Positions 7,314-16,993 of a stretch of DNA of 38,535 nucleotides are shown here, piece by piece. The notes under the pieces were generated by a model. The model saw only the letters and a program-made list of their open reading frames with translations. It did not search any database and was not told the origin of the DNA. Position numbers and translations under genes: made by a program. How positions within the stretch are numbered: the stretch's first letter is position 1; each line of letters starts with the position of its first letter. The stretch comes from Ectothiorhodospira shaposhnikovii (GTDB lineage Bacteria > Pseudomonadota > Gammaproteobacteria > Ectothiorhodospirales > Ectothiorhodospiraceae): contig NZ_NRSM01000033.1 in assembly GCF_016584105.1 (NCBI RefSeq), forward strand, positions 1-38,535, written 5' to 3'.

Positions 7314-9800
7314 TCAGAGTGTGTGACTCACTGTCAGCATGAAGTTGCGTGGGGTGCCGAACACGTTTCCGCCGCCATCCCAGCCCACGCTCTGGTAATA
7401 GCGCTTGTCGAACACGTTGTTCACGTTCAGGCGGAACTCGGTTTGTGGCGTCAGATGGTAGGCAGCGTTCAGTCCGACGATGGCATACCCGGATTGCTGA
7501 ATCCGCGCATCATCGCCCGACTTGACCCGGTCTTGGGCGTACAGGCTGCCGCCGATGCGCCACTGACTGAATGCGTTGGACAGGCGGTAGCTGGTCGTAA
7601 GCTTGAGTTGGTGGCGCGGTAGGCTGGGGTCGAACAGCCTGCCTACATTCGAGGCATCGGCGTCCTTGGTGAACTTCGCCGCCACATAGGTGTAGCCAGT
7701 CATGATCTGCCAGTCGGGCGTCAGAGCGCCACCGACTTCCAGCTCCACTCCCTTGCTTTCCACCTCACCCGAGGCGCGCTTGCAATAGCCCCACGTGCTG
7801 CCCGGGCAAGGGTTGGGGCCGCTGAGATCGTCCACGGCACGGTTTTGCTGACGCACCACGAATACCGCCAGGCTGGCATTGAGCTGGCCCTCGAAATACT
7901 CGCCCTTGATACCGGCCTCGTAGTTGGTGCCGGTGATCGGGTCGAGCAGTTTGGCATTGCGGTCGCGGCTACTTTGGGGTTCGAAAATCTCCGTCCAGCT
8001 CGCATAAACCGAATGAAAATCGTCCAGATCGAAGATCAGACCGGCGTAGGGAGTAAACTCCCGGTTGATCGCGAACTGTGTGCCATCGCTGTGATTCTTG
8101 TTCTTGTACCAGTTGATCCGTGTCCCGAGAATGAGCTTGAGTGGATCGGCGAGATTCAGGCGAGTGGCGGCATAAACGCCGTTCTGACGGGCCGTGTAGG
8201 CCCAGTGCCAGAGCGTCATGTCGATGTCCGGCCGGCTTACCGCGGACGAATCCCAGTGGTAGGGATCGACCTCCGGCCCGGCCGCGGTCCAGCTGTAGGC
8301 CGCCCAGCCGCCCCAGTTGAGGTTATCGAGGGTGCGATGGCTGGCGCCCAGCATCAGCTCGTGGGTGCGGCCGAACAGCGAGAACGGGCCATCGAGTGAC
8401 AGATCGTAGCTGTCCTGTTCATTGTCCAGCCGGTAGCGCTGGGTGCTCTGGCGCAGTACGCCGCCGTTGTAGTACAGCCCGGTGAACACCATGTCCTGCT
8501 CGGGGCGTTTCCATACCGCCGCGGCCTTGGCCTGCCAACCACTGGAAAAGTGGTGGCTCAGTTCGGCGAAAAGTGTGCGGTCGGTCTGCTTCCAGTAGTC
8601 GAAGTCGTTGGCGAGGTTGGTCGAGCGGCTCAGGCCGGGCAGGAAGCGGCCGTCGGGATCGGTGGGCAGGCTGGGCAGAGTGCCGTCGTTGTCGACCTTG
8701 CGGTAGTGAAACCCGATGGAAACCATGGTGTCGAGTGTCAGATCGGCTTCGAGGATACCGTAGAGCTGATGGTTGCGGTCGTGGGAAACGTCGTAGAACT
8801 TGTCCGCATCCTGCGCCGTGGCCACGGCGCGGCCGCGCAAGGTGCCGGCCTGATTGAGCGCTCCGGAGGCGTCTACCGCGACGCGGTAGTTGTCCCAGCT
8901 TCCGGCGCCGGCCGAGATGCTGCCCCGAGGCTCAGCGGTGGGGCGCTTGCGTACCAGATTGATGGCGGCCGACGGCGTGCCCGCGCCGGTGGTCAGGCCG
9001 GTTGCGCCGCGCACGACTTCGACGCGGTCATAGATGTCCAGGGCGTCGTTGTCGGCGTTGAAGGTGCCGTTGGCGCCGGTGCTGGTGGGTAAGCCATCGA
9101 GCAGGAGGTTGGATATCGTGAAGCCGCGCGCACTGAAGTTGCCGGAATCACCTACGTGATAGCCCTTTTGAACGACCAAGCCGGTGATATTCTGCAAAGC
9201 ATCGTCCAGCGTGACGAGCCCCTGGTCCTCGATCTGCTGGCGGGTGAGCACGCTCACCGACTGGGGCGTTTCGCGCAGCGAAAGCGAGAGCTTGGTCGCG
9301 GTATTCATGCTGCCGGTGGAGTAGCTGCCGGTGCCTTCAGTGGTGGCGCGGTTGATTTCCGGTGCAAGCACTTGAACGACCGGCAGTGTGATCATTGCAC
9401 CGGTGCCGATGCTGATGGTCTTACGCAGTAAATACCCATCCCCATGCGGGACTGCCTCCAACCCGCTGCCCGCAAGCAGCACTTGCAGCGCCGTGTGCGC
9501 GGCATAGCTGCCCTGCAACCCAGGACTGTGCAGGCCGGTGGTCAGTTCAGTGGAGAAGGACAGCAGCAAACCGCTCTCGGCGCCAAAACGGTTCAGTGTC
9601 TCGGTCAGGCTACCGGGCGGAATGGCGTACTCGCGGGCATCGGTTTGCTGGGCGTGTGTCGCTGCTACGGGCAGAAGGCCGACGGTGACGGTAAGGCTCA
9701 GCAATGCGCCGCGCAAAGCGCCAGTCAGGATGCGTTGACGCAACATGTTTCGGATCGGCTGACGAGCAGCGGCGCGGCGTGCGCGCTTGGCGTGCTTCAT
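7314..9800 (-). CDS. TonB-dependent siderophore receptor with STN signalling domain (system 1)
   Basis: 828 residues from the ATG at 9798-9800, which is preceded by AAGAGGAAA. A signal peptide with an arginine-rich start is followed by an STN domain (EYAIPPGSLTETLNRFGAES, about residues 55-125). A plug domain (ETPQSVSVLTRQQIEDQG; FSARGFTISNLLLDGLP; VEVVRGATGL) and a 22-strand barrel running to the C-terminus come next. The order matches FpvA/FoxA/FecA-type transducers: outer-membrane ferric-siderophore importers that also signal through FecR to the sigma factor. The ligand is not predictable. FecR and FecI lie directly upstream on the same strand. The last residues VSHTL lack the usual terminal aromatic residue. 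Confidence 0.92.
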   Translation of the reverse strand: MKHAKRARRAAARQPIRNMLRQRILTGALRGALLSLTVTVGLLPVAATHAQQTDAREYAIPPGSLTETLNRFGAESGLLLSFSTELTTGLHSPGLQGSYAAHTALQVLLAGSGLEAVPHGDGYLLRKTISIGTGAMITLPVVQVLAPEINRATTEGTGSYSTGSMNTATKLSLSLRETPQSVSVLTRQQIEDQGLVTLDDALQNITGLVVQKGYHVGDSGNFSARGFTISNLLLDGLPTSTGANGTFNADNDALDIYDRVEVVRGATGLTTGAGTPSAAINLVRKRPTAEPRGSISAGAGSWDNYRVAVDASGALNQAGTLRGRAVATAQDADKFYDVSHDRNHQLYGILEADLTLDTMVSIGFHYRKVDNDGTLPSLPTDPDGRFLPGLSRSTNLANDFDYWKQTDRTLFAELSHHFSSGWQAKAAAVWKRPEQDMVFTGLYYNGGVLRQSTQRYRLDNEQDSYDLSLDGPFSLFGRTHELMLGASHRTLDNLNWGGWAAYSWTAAGPEVDPYHWDSSAVSRPDIDMTLWHWAYTARQNGVYAATRLNLADPLKLILGTRINWYKNKNHSDGTQFAINREFTPYAGLIFDLDDFHSVYASWTEIFEPQSSRDRNAKLLDPITGTNYEAGIKGEYFEGQLNASLAVFVVRQQNRAVDDLSGPNPCPGSTWGYCKRASGEVESKGVELEVGGALTPDWQIMTGYTYVAAKFTKDADASNVGRLFDPSLPRHQLKLTTSYRLSNAFSQWRIGGSLYAQDRVKSGDDARIQQSGYAIVGLNAAYHLTPQTEFRLNVNNVFDKRYYQSVGWDGGGNVFGTPRNFMLTVSHTL

Positions 9801-9918
9801 GGTGTTTCCTCTTGCGTGACGGGGCTGGAAAACGAGGTTTACGTTATCCATGCCCCGCGAAAGCGACGCAGGGATCATCCGCACGCGGAAATATTTCTTT
9901 TGGGGCGGGATTGGCCGG

Positions 9919-10902
9919 TCAGGCGGGGGAAAGACGCGCCTCGACACCCCCCCACCAACGCCGGCGCAGTTCGATTTGCAAACCGTGGGCTGCGGCCAGC
10001 AGATCAAGCACTGCGTCGGGGTCGGACAACGGATAGGTACCGCTCACCTTCAGCGTGTTCAGCGATGAGTCGCAGCGCACCGTGCGCCCGGTGAGGCGCG
10101 ACAGTTCGGCCACGAAAGCGTCCAGTGGCATATCTTCCGCGACGAGAATGCCGCGTGCCCATGCACTGGTCGAAGCGGCGACCGCTGTGGGCGCCTCGGC
10201 GGCCTGGTCGCTGAAGCGGGTCTGCTGGCCGGCATGCAGGGTCAGCGCCGCAGCCTTGTCGCTACGCGGCTCAATGACGACGCTGCCTTCATAGACCGCG
10301 ACATGGGTGAGTGCACCATCCTGGCCGGATCCGGTACGCACAGAATAGCGGGTTCCGAGCGCGCGGGCGCGGCCCTGGGGTGCGTCGACGAAGAACGGTC
10401 GGTTGGCCGGGTCCGGGGCGGTGGTGACGAGGATCTCGCCACGATGCAGCACCAGCAGGCGCGATTGCGCACCGAAACGCAGGTCGAGTGCAGTGTCGGT
10501 ATTGAGCGTGAGCAAGCTGCCGTCGGTCAGCGTGACGGTGCGCCGTTCGCCCGGCGCGGTGCGCAGGTCCGCAGTGAGCAGCGGGAGCTGCCCCGCTTCG
10601 CGGGCGAGCCAGGTGCCGCCGCCGACACCGACCCCGATCAAGACGGCCAGCGCCTTGATCGCGCGGCGGCGCGACTTGCCCGGCGACAATGCCGCATGGG
10701 CCAGCGCCGGCGGCAATCGGCCCATGCGTTCGCCAAAGGCTTCGACCGCCTGCCAGGCATACCGATGCTCCGGCGAGCTCTCCAGCCAGTGTTGCCAACG
10801 TGCCCGCAGCTCGGCGTTATCACCATCGGCCTGCAGTTCGAGCAACCACATCGCCGCCTGATGGCGGACATCGTCGGAAAGGGGTGTGTCAGCGCGCTGC
10901 AT
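9919..10902 (-). CDS. FecR-family anti-sigma/sigma regulator (system 1)
   Basis: 327 residues from the ATG at 10900-10902, which overlaps the FecI stop by 14 bases. The N-terminal cytoplasmic part has the conserved tryptophans of FecR (AAMWLLELQ; ARWQHWLESS; YAWQAVEAFG). A single transmembrane segment (ALAVLIGVGVGGGTWLA, about residues 77-98) is followed by a periplasmic FecR domain (ERRTVTLTDGSLLTLNTDTAL; ALGTRYSV) and a C-terminal STN-like region (LAEDMPL-type VAEDMPLDAFVAELSRLTG). It should relay receptor occupancy from the STN domain of the downstream receptor to FecI. The longer frame starting at 10938 is less likely because its extra codons lie inside fecI. Confidence 0.9.
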   Translation of the reverse strand: MQRADTPLSDDVRHQAAMWLLELQADGDNAELRARWQHWLESSPEHRYAWQAVEAFGERMGRLPPALAHAALSPGKSRRRAIKALAVLIGVGVGGGTWLAREAGQLPLLTADLRTAPGERRTVTLTDGSLLTLNTDTALDLRFGAQSRLLVLHRGEILVTTAPDPANRPFFVDAPQGRARALGTRYSVRTGSGQDGALTHVAVYEGSVVIEPRSDKAAALTLHAGQQTRFSDQAAEAPTAVAASTSAWARGILVAEDMPLDAFVAELSRLTGRTVRCDSSLNTLKVSGTYPLSDPDAVLDLLAAAHGLQIELRRRWWGGVEARLSPA

Positions 10903-11398
10903 CGTCGAAACAGCAGGCGACCAGCGCCTTTGCCACATAGCGTTTTACGGTGGGCACCGAGACCCCGAGCTGCGCCGCGATCTCGGCCTGCGGTACTCCA
11001 TCGAGCTGCGACAGCAGGAAAGCGCGGCGGATGACCGGACCGAGCGCGTCGAGCCGCTGGTCGATCTCGACCAGGGTTTCGATCAGCTCCGCACGTAGCT
11101 CCGGCGACGGCGCTTCGGCGGCTGGCAGATGGGCCAGGGTTTCCAGCCAAGCCTGCTCAATCTTCAGGCGGCGGAAATGGTTGGCTACCAACCCCTTGGC
11201 AACGGTGGTGAGGAAGGCGCGGGGTTCGTGCAGCGTAACTGGTTCATCGCGGTCGATCAAACGCAGGAAAGTGTCGTGCGCAAGATCGGCGGCGCGGTGT
11301 GAACAGCCAAGCTTCCTGCGCAGCCAGCCCTGCAACCAGCCGTTGTGTTCGGTGTAAAGGGCGGCGATGGGGGTGGTGTGGCGGGCAGCGGTGCTCAA
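10889..11398 (-). CDS. FecI-type ECF sigma factor (system 1)
   Basis: 169 residues starting at a TTG (11396-11398), placed eight bases after GGAG. Sigma region 2 is ADLAHDTFLRLID and region 4 is GVPQAEIAAQLGVSVPTVKRYV, the FecI-like ECF layout. The start beginning STAARHTTPIAALY parallels the second system's sigma factor, which starts at GTG. It would direct RNA polymerase to the receptor gene when the siderophore is bound. The leader carries a Fur-type box, so iron control of the sigma gene is likely. Confidence 0.9.
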   Translation of the reverse strand: MSTAARHTTPIAALYTEHNGWLQGWLRRKLGCSHRAADLAHDTFLRLIDRDEPVTLHEPRAFLTTVAKGLVANHFRRLKIEQAWLETLAHLPAAEAPSPELRAELIETLVEIDQRLDALGPVIRRAFLLSQLDGVPQAEIAAQLGVSVPTVKRYVAKALVACCFDDAAR

Positions 11399-11402
11399 AT
11401 GT

Positions 11403-11513
11403 TTCTCCGGAAGGCGGGAGCGCTGGCTGGCCCGGACGGGTTGGCTGGCTTTCGTTACACGTTATTACTGAGAATGGTTCGCATTGTTGAAGATTCGGGA
11501 AGTGTCGTCAAAT
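11403..11513 (-). repeat. FecI leader repeat, copy 1
   Basis: The 111 bases upstream of fecI 1 are nearly identical to 18525-18636 upstream of fecI 2, with about one indel and a few substitutions. The block contains the ribosome-binding site, a conserved TGGCTGGCTTTCGTTACACG stretch and the Fur-type box. The identity is far higher than that of the coding regions that follow. Confidence 0.85.
11469..11483 (-). promoter_or_regulatory. Fur-type iron box of system 1
   Basis: TGAGAAT-G-GTTCGCA is a 7-1-7 arrangement resembling the Fur consensus TGATAATnATTATCA; the first arm matches 6 of 7 positions and the second about 4 of 7. Its place about 70 bases upstream of a FecI start agrees with iron-repressed sigma-factor promoters. 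Confidence 0.55.
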
Positions 11514-11644
11514 CGGGTGATACATCGGGGTGACGGCTCGCGGGGCGCCGGGCAAGAGCATGAAGGTCCGTGCCATATCGGCGCCCCGTTTGAACTGAAA
11601 ATCCCTTGTGGTGCCGGGCCAGGCGCGAACTCATCGCCCAACGC

Positions 11645-11660
11645 CGCCCCAATCGGGGCG
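11645..11660. terminator. Small GC hairpin after the system 2 receptor
   Basis: CGCCCC (11645-11650) and GGGGCG (11655-11660) form a 6-base stem about 40 bases beyond the stop of the receptor gene. There is no T-tract, so the role is only suggested by position. Confidence 0.3.
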
Positions 11661-11697
11661 AACCGGAGGGTGAGTCTGAATGACGGCATTTGCCCGA

Positions 11698-12655
11698 TCA
11701 GAAGGCAAACGATGCCTTGACGCCTATCGTTCGGCCCGGCAGAACCTCGCCGCTCAGATCGTGGTAGCGGGTGATGAAGGCGAGCTTGTCGGTGGCGTTG
11801 TTCACGTACGCCCTGAGTTGCACATTCGTATCGAACCGGTGGCTGAAACCGAGATCAGCGGTGGTATATCTCCCGCCGACCACCCTTGGCTCGTTGGTGA
11901 TATCGGTGAAATACTGTCCAACGTGATGGATCCCCATGTCAAACGAGGTGGTCGGCGTAATCTGCCATGTGATCCCTGAGTTCAAGGTCACCTTTGGCGC
12001 CATGCCGAACTGGTTGCCATCGTCGATGTTGAAGCCCGCCGAGGCACGCGTGATCTTCGTGCGTATCAGGCCGATACCGCCGTGGGCGGTTATCGTCGGC
12101 GACAGCTTGCCGTTCGCCTCGACTTCTAGGCCGTAGGAACGGGCCCTGGGCTGATTGACGATCGTCACATCGCTCGGATTGGCCGTACGCTGGATACCGG
12201 CTTGGTAGTCCCTGAAATCATTGTAGAACGCCACAACGCTCACCCAACGCGATTGATCGGGAGACATGCTCTTTAACGTAGCTTCGTAGGTCATCACATA
12301 CTCGGGGGAAAATCGCGTGCTTTCACCCAGCATCACAATCGCCGTCCTGCCGCCATCGTTGAACCCCTTTCTGGCCGATGCACCCAGGACGGTGTGTTCA
12401 TCCAGCCTGTAGGAAATGCCGAGTTTTGGAAGAAAAACCGTCTTGCCAACGGTTTCGTTCGAGATCAGCGGGTTCATGAAGACGAAGTCGCGACGCTGGT
12501 CAGATCTCAAAATTCTGCCGCCGTAGTGGAGGTCGGTCTTTTCGCCCAGACGATGAGTAAGATCGCCAAACACGGACGTCGCCCTGGTTCGCGTGTCATT
12601 CTCGAGTGCGGCAAAGCCGAACGCCACGGCATCAAGGCGCGATCTTGCGCTGACG
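11698..12655 (-). pseudogene. TonB-dependent receptor (system 2), C-terminal part, cut off by IS21
   Basis: This part encodes about 318 residues of beta barrel: DLTHRLGEKTDLHYGGRILR, FLPKLGISYRLDEHTVLGAS, FSPEYVMTYEATLKS, YGLEVEANGKLSP and the terminal strand ending GVKASFAF, with the usual final phenylalanine. The frame has no start of its own and continues leftover sequence across the IS21 boundary at 12655/12656. Joined to the N-terminal part at 15287 after removal of the IS and one target copy, the junction reads GISHVSARSRLD without a break. A small product from an internal start is conceivable but would lack the signal peptide and plug. Confidence 0.88.
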
Positions 12656-12784
12656 TGCGTATTCCACGCCATTCGGCCACTCATTCCATTTTTATCCGGC
12701 CGGTGATTCCAGCGTCATTCGGCCACCTGTTCCACGGTGATTCGGCCGGGGCAGTCGGAGCGAAGCGACGCGGGTGTGGCATTG

Positions 12785-13543
12785 TTACTCGGGAGTGGCG
12801 TTGGCCGTCAACTGAGGCGCCTTGCGCTTGCGCATCGACTCGCCTTTGAGGGTGATGCGATAGGCGTTGTGGACCAGTCGATCGAGGATGGCATCGGCCA
12901 GTGTCGGGTCGCCGATGACCTCGTGCCAGTGATCGACGGGCAACTGGCTGGTGATCAGCGTGGAGCGCCGTCCGTGGCGGTCGTCGAGCAACTCCAGCAG
13001 ATCCCGTCGGGCGCTGGTGTCCAGGCTCGCCAGTCCCCAGTCATCAAGCACGATCAGGTCGGTCTTGGCGTAGGTGGCCATGAGTTTGGGGAAGCTTCCG
13101 TCGGCATGCGCCAGGTGCAGGTCCTCGAACAACCGCGGAACGCGCAGGTATCGAGAGGTCAGGCCCTGGCGGCAGGCCTGTTGTGCCAAGGCGCAGGCGA
13201 TCCAGGTCTTGCCGACGCCGGTGGGGCCAAGGATCAGCAGGTTGAGTCCCTCACGGATCCACTGGCACGTGCTGAGGTGGGTCAGCAGATGCTTGTCGAG
13301 TCCCCTTGGGGTGCGGGTGTCCAGATCTTCCAGACAGGCGCGGTGTCTGAGTCGGGCCTGACGCAGGCGGGTCTGCAGTTGCCGGTTTTCGCGCTCGGTC
13401 ATCTCCCGGTCGATGAGCAGTCCCAGACGTTCCTCGAAGGAGAGGGTGTCGATATCGGGCATGGCCAGTTGTTCGCTCAAGGCTTTGTGCATGCCGTTCA
13501 GGCGCAGGGCGCTGAGTTTGTCGAGGCTGGGATGATTCAGCAT
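12785..13543 (-). CDS. istB: IstB AAA+ ATPase of IS21
   Basis: 252 residues. The Walker A is LILGPTGVGKTW, the Walker B LIVLDDWGL, and sensor-like positions follow in TLITSQLPVDHW and DAILDRLVHNA, all typical of the DnaC/DnaA-like IstB. IstB assembles on target DNA with ATP and stimulates the IstA transposase. The full normal length and motifs argue that it is functional. It starts 17 bases after the IstA stop, in the usual istA-istB order. Confidence 0.93.
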   Translation of the reverse strand: MLNHPSLDKLSALRLNGMHKALSEQLAMPDIDTLSFEERLGLLIDREMTERENRQLQTRLRQARLRHRACLEDLDTRTPRGLDKHLLTHLSTCQWIREGLNLLILGPTGVGKTWIACALAQQACRQGLTSRYLRVPRLFEDLHLAHADGSFPKLMATYAKTDLIVLDDWGLASLDTSARRDLLELLDDRHGRRSTLITSQLPVDHWHEVIGDPTLADAILDRLVHNAYRITLKGESMRKRKAPQLTANATPE

Positions 13544-13560
13544 GGGTCAGTCTCCAGGGG

Positions 13561-15096
13561 TTATTGGTAGTAGTTGGGGCCGCGCAGGTGGTCGTGCGTG
13601 GTCGGCAGTGTCAGATTTGGGGATTCAGGGATGGGCTGTCGGTCGAGGCCCCGGTCAAGGATGGAGGCGAGGTGCTTGTAGTAGCAGGCATTCATCTTCA
13701 GGGCGCGTTGGCAAGCGGCCTCCAGGCGATCGCTGCCGTACTGCTCGCCCAGGCGCAGGATGCCCAGGCAAGACCGGAAGCCCTGCTGAGGATGGGCGCG
13801 ACGGTTGAGAATGTGACGGATGAGCCCGGCGGTATTCGGTCCGCTCTTTTCCGCCCAGCGCACCAGGCGCTCAGGAGTCCAGTCGGCATACTCGCGATGG
13901 GATTTGGGCATGTGTTCGCGGACCGTGGTATGCCGCCCCTTGAGGTCAGAGCGCATATGGCTGGCAACACGCTGCCCCTTGTGGAACAACTCCACCGTGC
14001 GTTCGGTCAGGCGGGCATCGAGCTGCTTTTTCACCAGCGCGTGGGGCACCGAGTAGTAATGCCCATCCACCTCGACGTGATAGTCGATGTGGACGCGCAC
14101 CTTCTTCCAGGTGGCATAGACGTAGGGCTCTGCCGGAAGGGCCCGCAGTGCCGGCTGGTCGATCTGCATGAAGGCGCTGCGCCGCGAACCGGGGAGCTTC
14201 TTGAAGGGCTTGTCGTTGAGGCGTTCCAGCAGTCCGGCGATGGCGGCATTCAACTCGCCGAGACTGAAGAAGGTGCGATGCCGCAGCACCGCAAGGATCC
14301 AGCGTTCCACCAGCAAGACACCGCTCTCCGCCTTGGCCTTGTCGCGTGGTTTGCGCACGCGGGCCGGCAGCACCGCCACGCCATAATGCTCGGCCAACTC
14401 CACATACGTCGGGTTGAGGTCGGGTTCATAGCGACAGGCCCGCCGCACCCCGCTCCGCAGGTTATCCGGCACGACCAATTCCGGAACCCCGCGAAAAAAG
14501 GCAAACGCCCGGGTATGAGAGCCGATCCAGTCCGACAGGCTCTGCGTCCAGGTCGCCTCGGCGTAGGTGTAGCTGGACGCGCCCAGCACGGCGACGAAGA
14601 TCTGCGCCTGGCGGACTTCGCCGGTGGACCGGTCGATGACCTCGGCGGTCTGGCCGGCATAGTCGACAAACAGCTTCTCACCGGCCCGGTGGTTCTGGCG
14701 CATCACCAGATCGAGCTTGCCGGCCCACTCGCCATAGCGCTCGCAGAACCAGCTGTAGGCGAAGCCCTCCGGGTGAGCGGCACGGTACTCCTCCCACAGT
14801 AGCGTCAGGGTCACGCCAGAACGACGGAGTTCCTCATGCACCCTCTGCCAGTTCGGGATCGGCCGGGACTGCGAGGACACCTTGGGCGGCGGCGGAAAGA
14901 GCCGTCGCTCCAACTCGGTGTCGCTCAGACCATCCGGCAGGGGCCAGCTCAGCCCTGCAGCGGCCAAACGGCGCTCGTAGTCACCCACACTACTGCGGGC
15001 CACCTTCACGCTGGCGGCAATCTTGAGGGCAGACAGCCCGACCTCGTACCGCAGGCGCAGCACTTCTCGAATCTTGCGCATGGACAAACGCTCCAT
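13561..15096 (-). CDS. istA: IstA DDE transposase of IS21
   Basis: 511 residues from the ATG at 15094-15096. The N-terminal helix-turn-helix ([20 protein letters not shown]) is followed by the integrase-core domain with its DDE residues in [11 protein letters not shown], in [11 protein letters not shown] and in [16 protein letters not shown]-terminal beta-barrel region ([13 protein letters not shown]) follows. This is full-length IstA with all catalytic motifs. It binds the repeated end sequences and carries out cut-and-paste strand transfer. The gene is transcribed in the same direction as the interrupted receptor gene. Confidence 0.94.
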   Translation of the reverse strand: MERLSMRKIREVLRLRYEVGLSALKIAASVKVARSSVGDYERRLAAAGLSWPLPDGLSDTELERRLFPPPPKVSSQSRPIPNWQRVHEELRRSGVTLTLLWEEYRAAHPEGFAYSWFCERYGEWAGKLDLVMRQNHRAGEKLFVDYAGQTAEVIDRSTGEVRQAQIFVAVLGASSYTYAEATWTQSLSDWIGSHTRAFAFFRGVPELVVPDNLRSGVRRACRYEPDLNPTYVELAEHYGVAVLPARVRKPRDKAKAESGVLLVERWILAVLRHRTFFSLGELNAAIAGLLERLNDKPFKKLPGSRRSAFMQIDQPALRALPAEPYVYATWKKVRVHIDYHVEVDGHYYSVPHALVKKQLDARLTERTVELFHKGQRVASHMRSDLKGRHTTVREHMPKSHREYADWTPERLVRWAEKSGPNTAGLIRHILNRRAHPQQGFRSCLGILRLGEQYGSDRLEAACQRALKMNACYYKHLASILDRGLDRQPIPESPNLTLPTTHDHLRGPNYYQ

Positions 15097-15286
15097 CTGG
15101 ACCCCTTTCGCTCCGGAAAAGGGGCCGATCCTAACGATGGATGCCCTGCGCCACTTCCTGCCCGGAAGGTGGCCGAATGGCCGTGGAATCAGTGGCCGAA
15201 TGCGCGTGGAATGGGTGGCCGAATCAGCGTGGAATCACCGGCCGAATGAGCCTGGAATCGGTGGCCGAATGGGCGTGGAATACTCA

Positions 15287-16774
15287 GCTGACGTGCGAAA
15301 TCCCGACGAGGCCATTGATGCCGCCGGACGAGTCGCCGAATCGCCACAGCAGCTCGGCGGATGTGCTTCTTTCGCGTAGCACGTCAAAGACCACCCCGGA
15401 CGAATTCAGCGCCGAATTGCTCGACGCATCCTCCGATGCGGTGCCGATCAGCAGTTCAAGCGAACCCGGTGCGCCCAATACATAGGTGAGTTTGGTGCCG
15501 GCAAAACTCGATCGCGTATCCAAAACCCGGTAATCATCACCCGGGTTGATTCGATCCCGAAAATCGGGGCCAGCGACATAGTTGCGATAAAGCGGCGTCC
15601 GGCCATCGGCATGGGAGAACTGGAACTCGGCACTCAGGTCGGGGGTGCCGCCGGGGAAGTACGACAGCTTGGCGTTCACCTTCTGATTGGTGATGCGCCT
15701 GGCCCTGTCCGGGTCGCCTGGCGCGGTGAAGCCGCCAGCCACGAAGCCCTCGATCGAGTCTCCGTCCCGGGCCTCTTCCAGGGTGATGCGTGCAGCCAGT
15801 TGCTCCTCGATCAGCGGGCCGGTTGCCATAACGCCGAGGTTATGGCCGGTTCCTGTAGCGTCATTCCTGAACAGGTCGGAAGCTATGCCGAACTCCGGTG
15901 AAAACGATGGGTCGGGCGTCCGGACGACAATTGCACCAGAGAACGCGTTTCTTCCCCGCAGCGTCGACTGCGGACCACGCATCACCTCCACCTGCTGCAC
16001 GTCGAACAAGGACGTCTGACTGGTGTTGCTCCATTGAGGAGGGCGCACGAAGTCGTCAACCACCACCTGCAACCGGGAAGGGACACCGGTCAGGTGCAGT
16101 TCCCCGAGCGAGTTACCCTTGCCATTCACCTGTACGCCCCTGATGGACGGAAGGCTGTCCCCTGCGGTTCGGGTGACGTTGACCGCGCCTTGCAGCAGGC
16201 CGTACAGCCCCTTCTGCGAATGGCGGTCGACATCTTCCGTGCCAACCACATGTACACTCGACGTGGTCTGTAAAAATGATCGCTCAAGTCGTTCCCCCGT
16301 GACGGTAACCATGGGCAGCACAATCGGCCCGGAGACTGGGGCCACCGCCTCGACGGCACGCACGCCATAGCTCCCGTCCTGCTGCTGAAACGCCTCCAGT
16401 CCGGTACCCGCCGTCAGTGCAGTCAGACCGGCCTGTATCGAATAGTACCCCTTGAGCCCGGAGCTGGTATTTCCATCAACCATCGCGCTTGGCGCGGAGA
16501 GAAAAATGCCCGCCTGCTCCGAAAATCGGTTCAAGGCGGCGGCCAGCGGACCGGCGGGAATATCGTAGTGTTGAGCCTGGGCGGAGGTCTGCGTGCTGCT
16601 TACCTGAGCGCGAGCTTCGGGCATCCAGGCAAGCAGCGCGACGCTGCCGATGATGGCGAGGTGCACGGCACACGCCTGCGGGCGCAGCGTGAAAACCGTG
16701 TGCCGCCCGGTCTGTTGCGTCGAGTGCGCCCGGTACGGCTTCTGGCCAGGTGGGTTGGTGCTGCAGCTTGACAT
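15287..16774 (-). pseudogene. TonB-dependent receptor with STN domain (system 2), N-terminal part
   Basis: From the ATG at 16772-16774 (preceded by GGGGAAG) the frame encodes about 496 residues: a long signal region (LAIIGSVALLAWMPEARAQ), an STN domain (HYDIPAGPLAAALNRFSEQA), a plug (SLPSIRGVQVNGKGNSLGEL; VQQVEVMRGPQSTLRGRNAF) and the first barrel strands. It ends GISHVS at the IS21 target duplication, where an IS-borne TGA stops it. The rest of the barrel lies beyond the IS (11698-12655). Truncation would prevent outer-membrane assembly. An upstream TTG at 16825 is a less likely start. FecR 2 and FecI 2 upstream are intact, so the system may have lost its receptor. Confidence 0.88.
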
Positions 16775-16993
16775 AGGACGACTTCCCCAGGAGTTGGACT
16801 GAACATTCAGGAAGCGTGCTGTCAAGGAAATCGCGCTGGCTACCTGTACGCACAGGGAGAGCGATGATGACTCACAGCTGCGGAGGCTGCCGCCTTGTCG
16901 TCTTGGGTGGCTGGTGATGCTTGATCAGCTTGCTTCTCATCAGGTAGATCGGATGAGTCGCAAAAAGGGGAACCGATGGCCGGAAAAATTTCG

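Larger units (their letters stand above)
12656..15286 (-). mobile_element. Complete IS21-family insertion sequence
   Basis: A 2631-base element with istA and istB on the minus strand. The outer ends are inverted repeats (TGCGTATTCCACGCC on the left; TGAGTATTCCACGCCC as the reverse complement of the right). Each end holds several ~22-base repeats of the type GTGGCCGAATGNGCGTGGAA, about five on the right (15169-15286) and four on the left (12656-12760); these are the multiple transposase sites typical of IS21. The flanks carry the 7-base duplication GCTGACG at 12649-12655 and 15287-15293. Both genes look intact, so the element may still be mobile. Confidence 0.93.

Noticed and set aside
15169..15286. 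Tandem ~22-base repeats that look like a short CRISPR array
   Set aside because: The repeats are contiguous without spacers, are mirrored at the other end (12656-12760) and belong to the IS21 ends as transposase sites.
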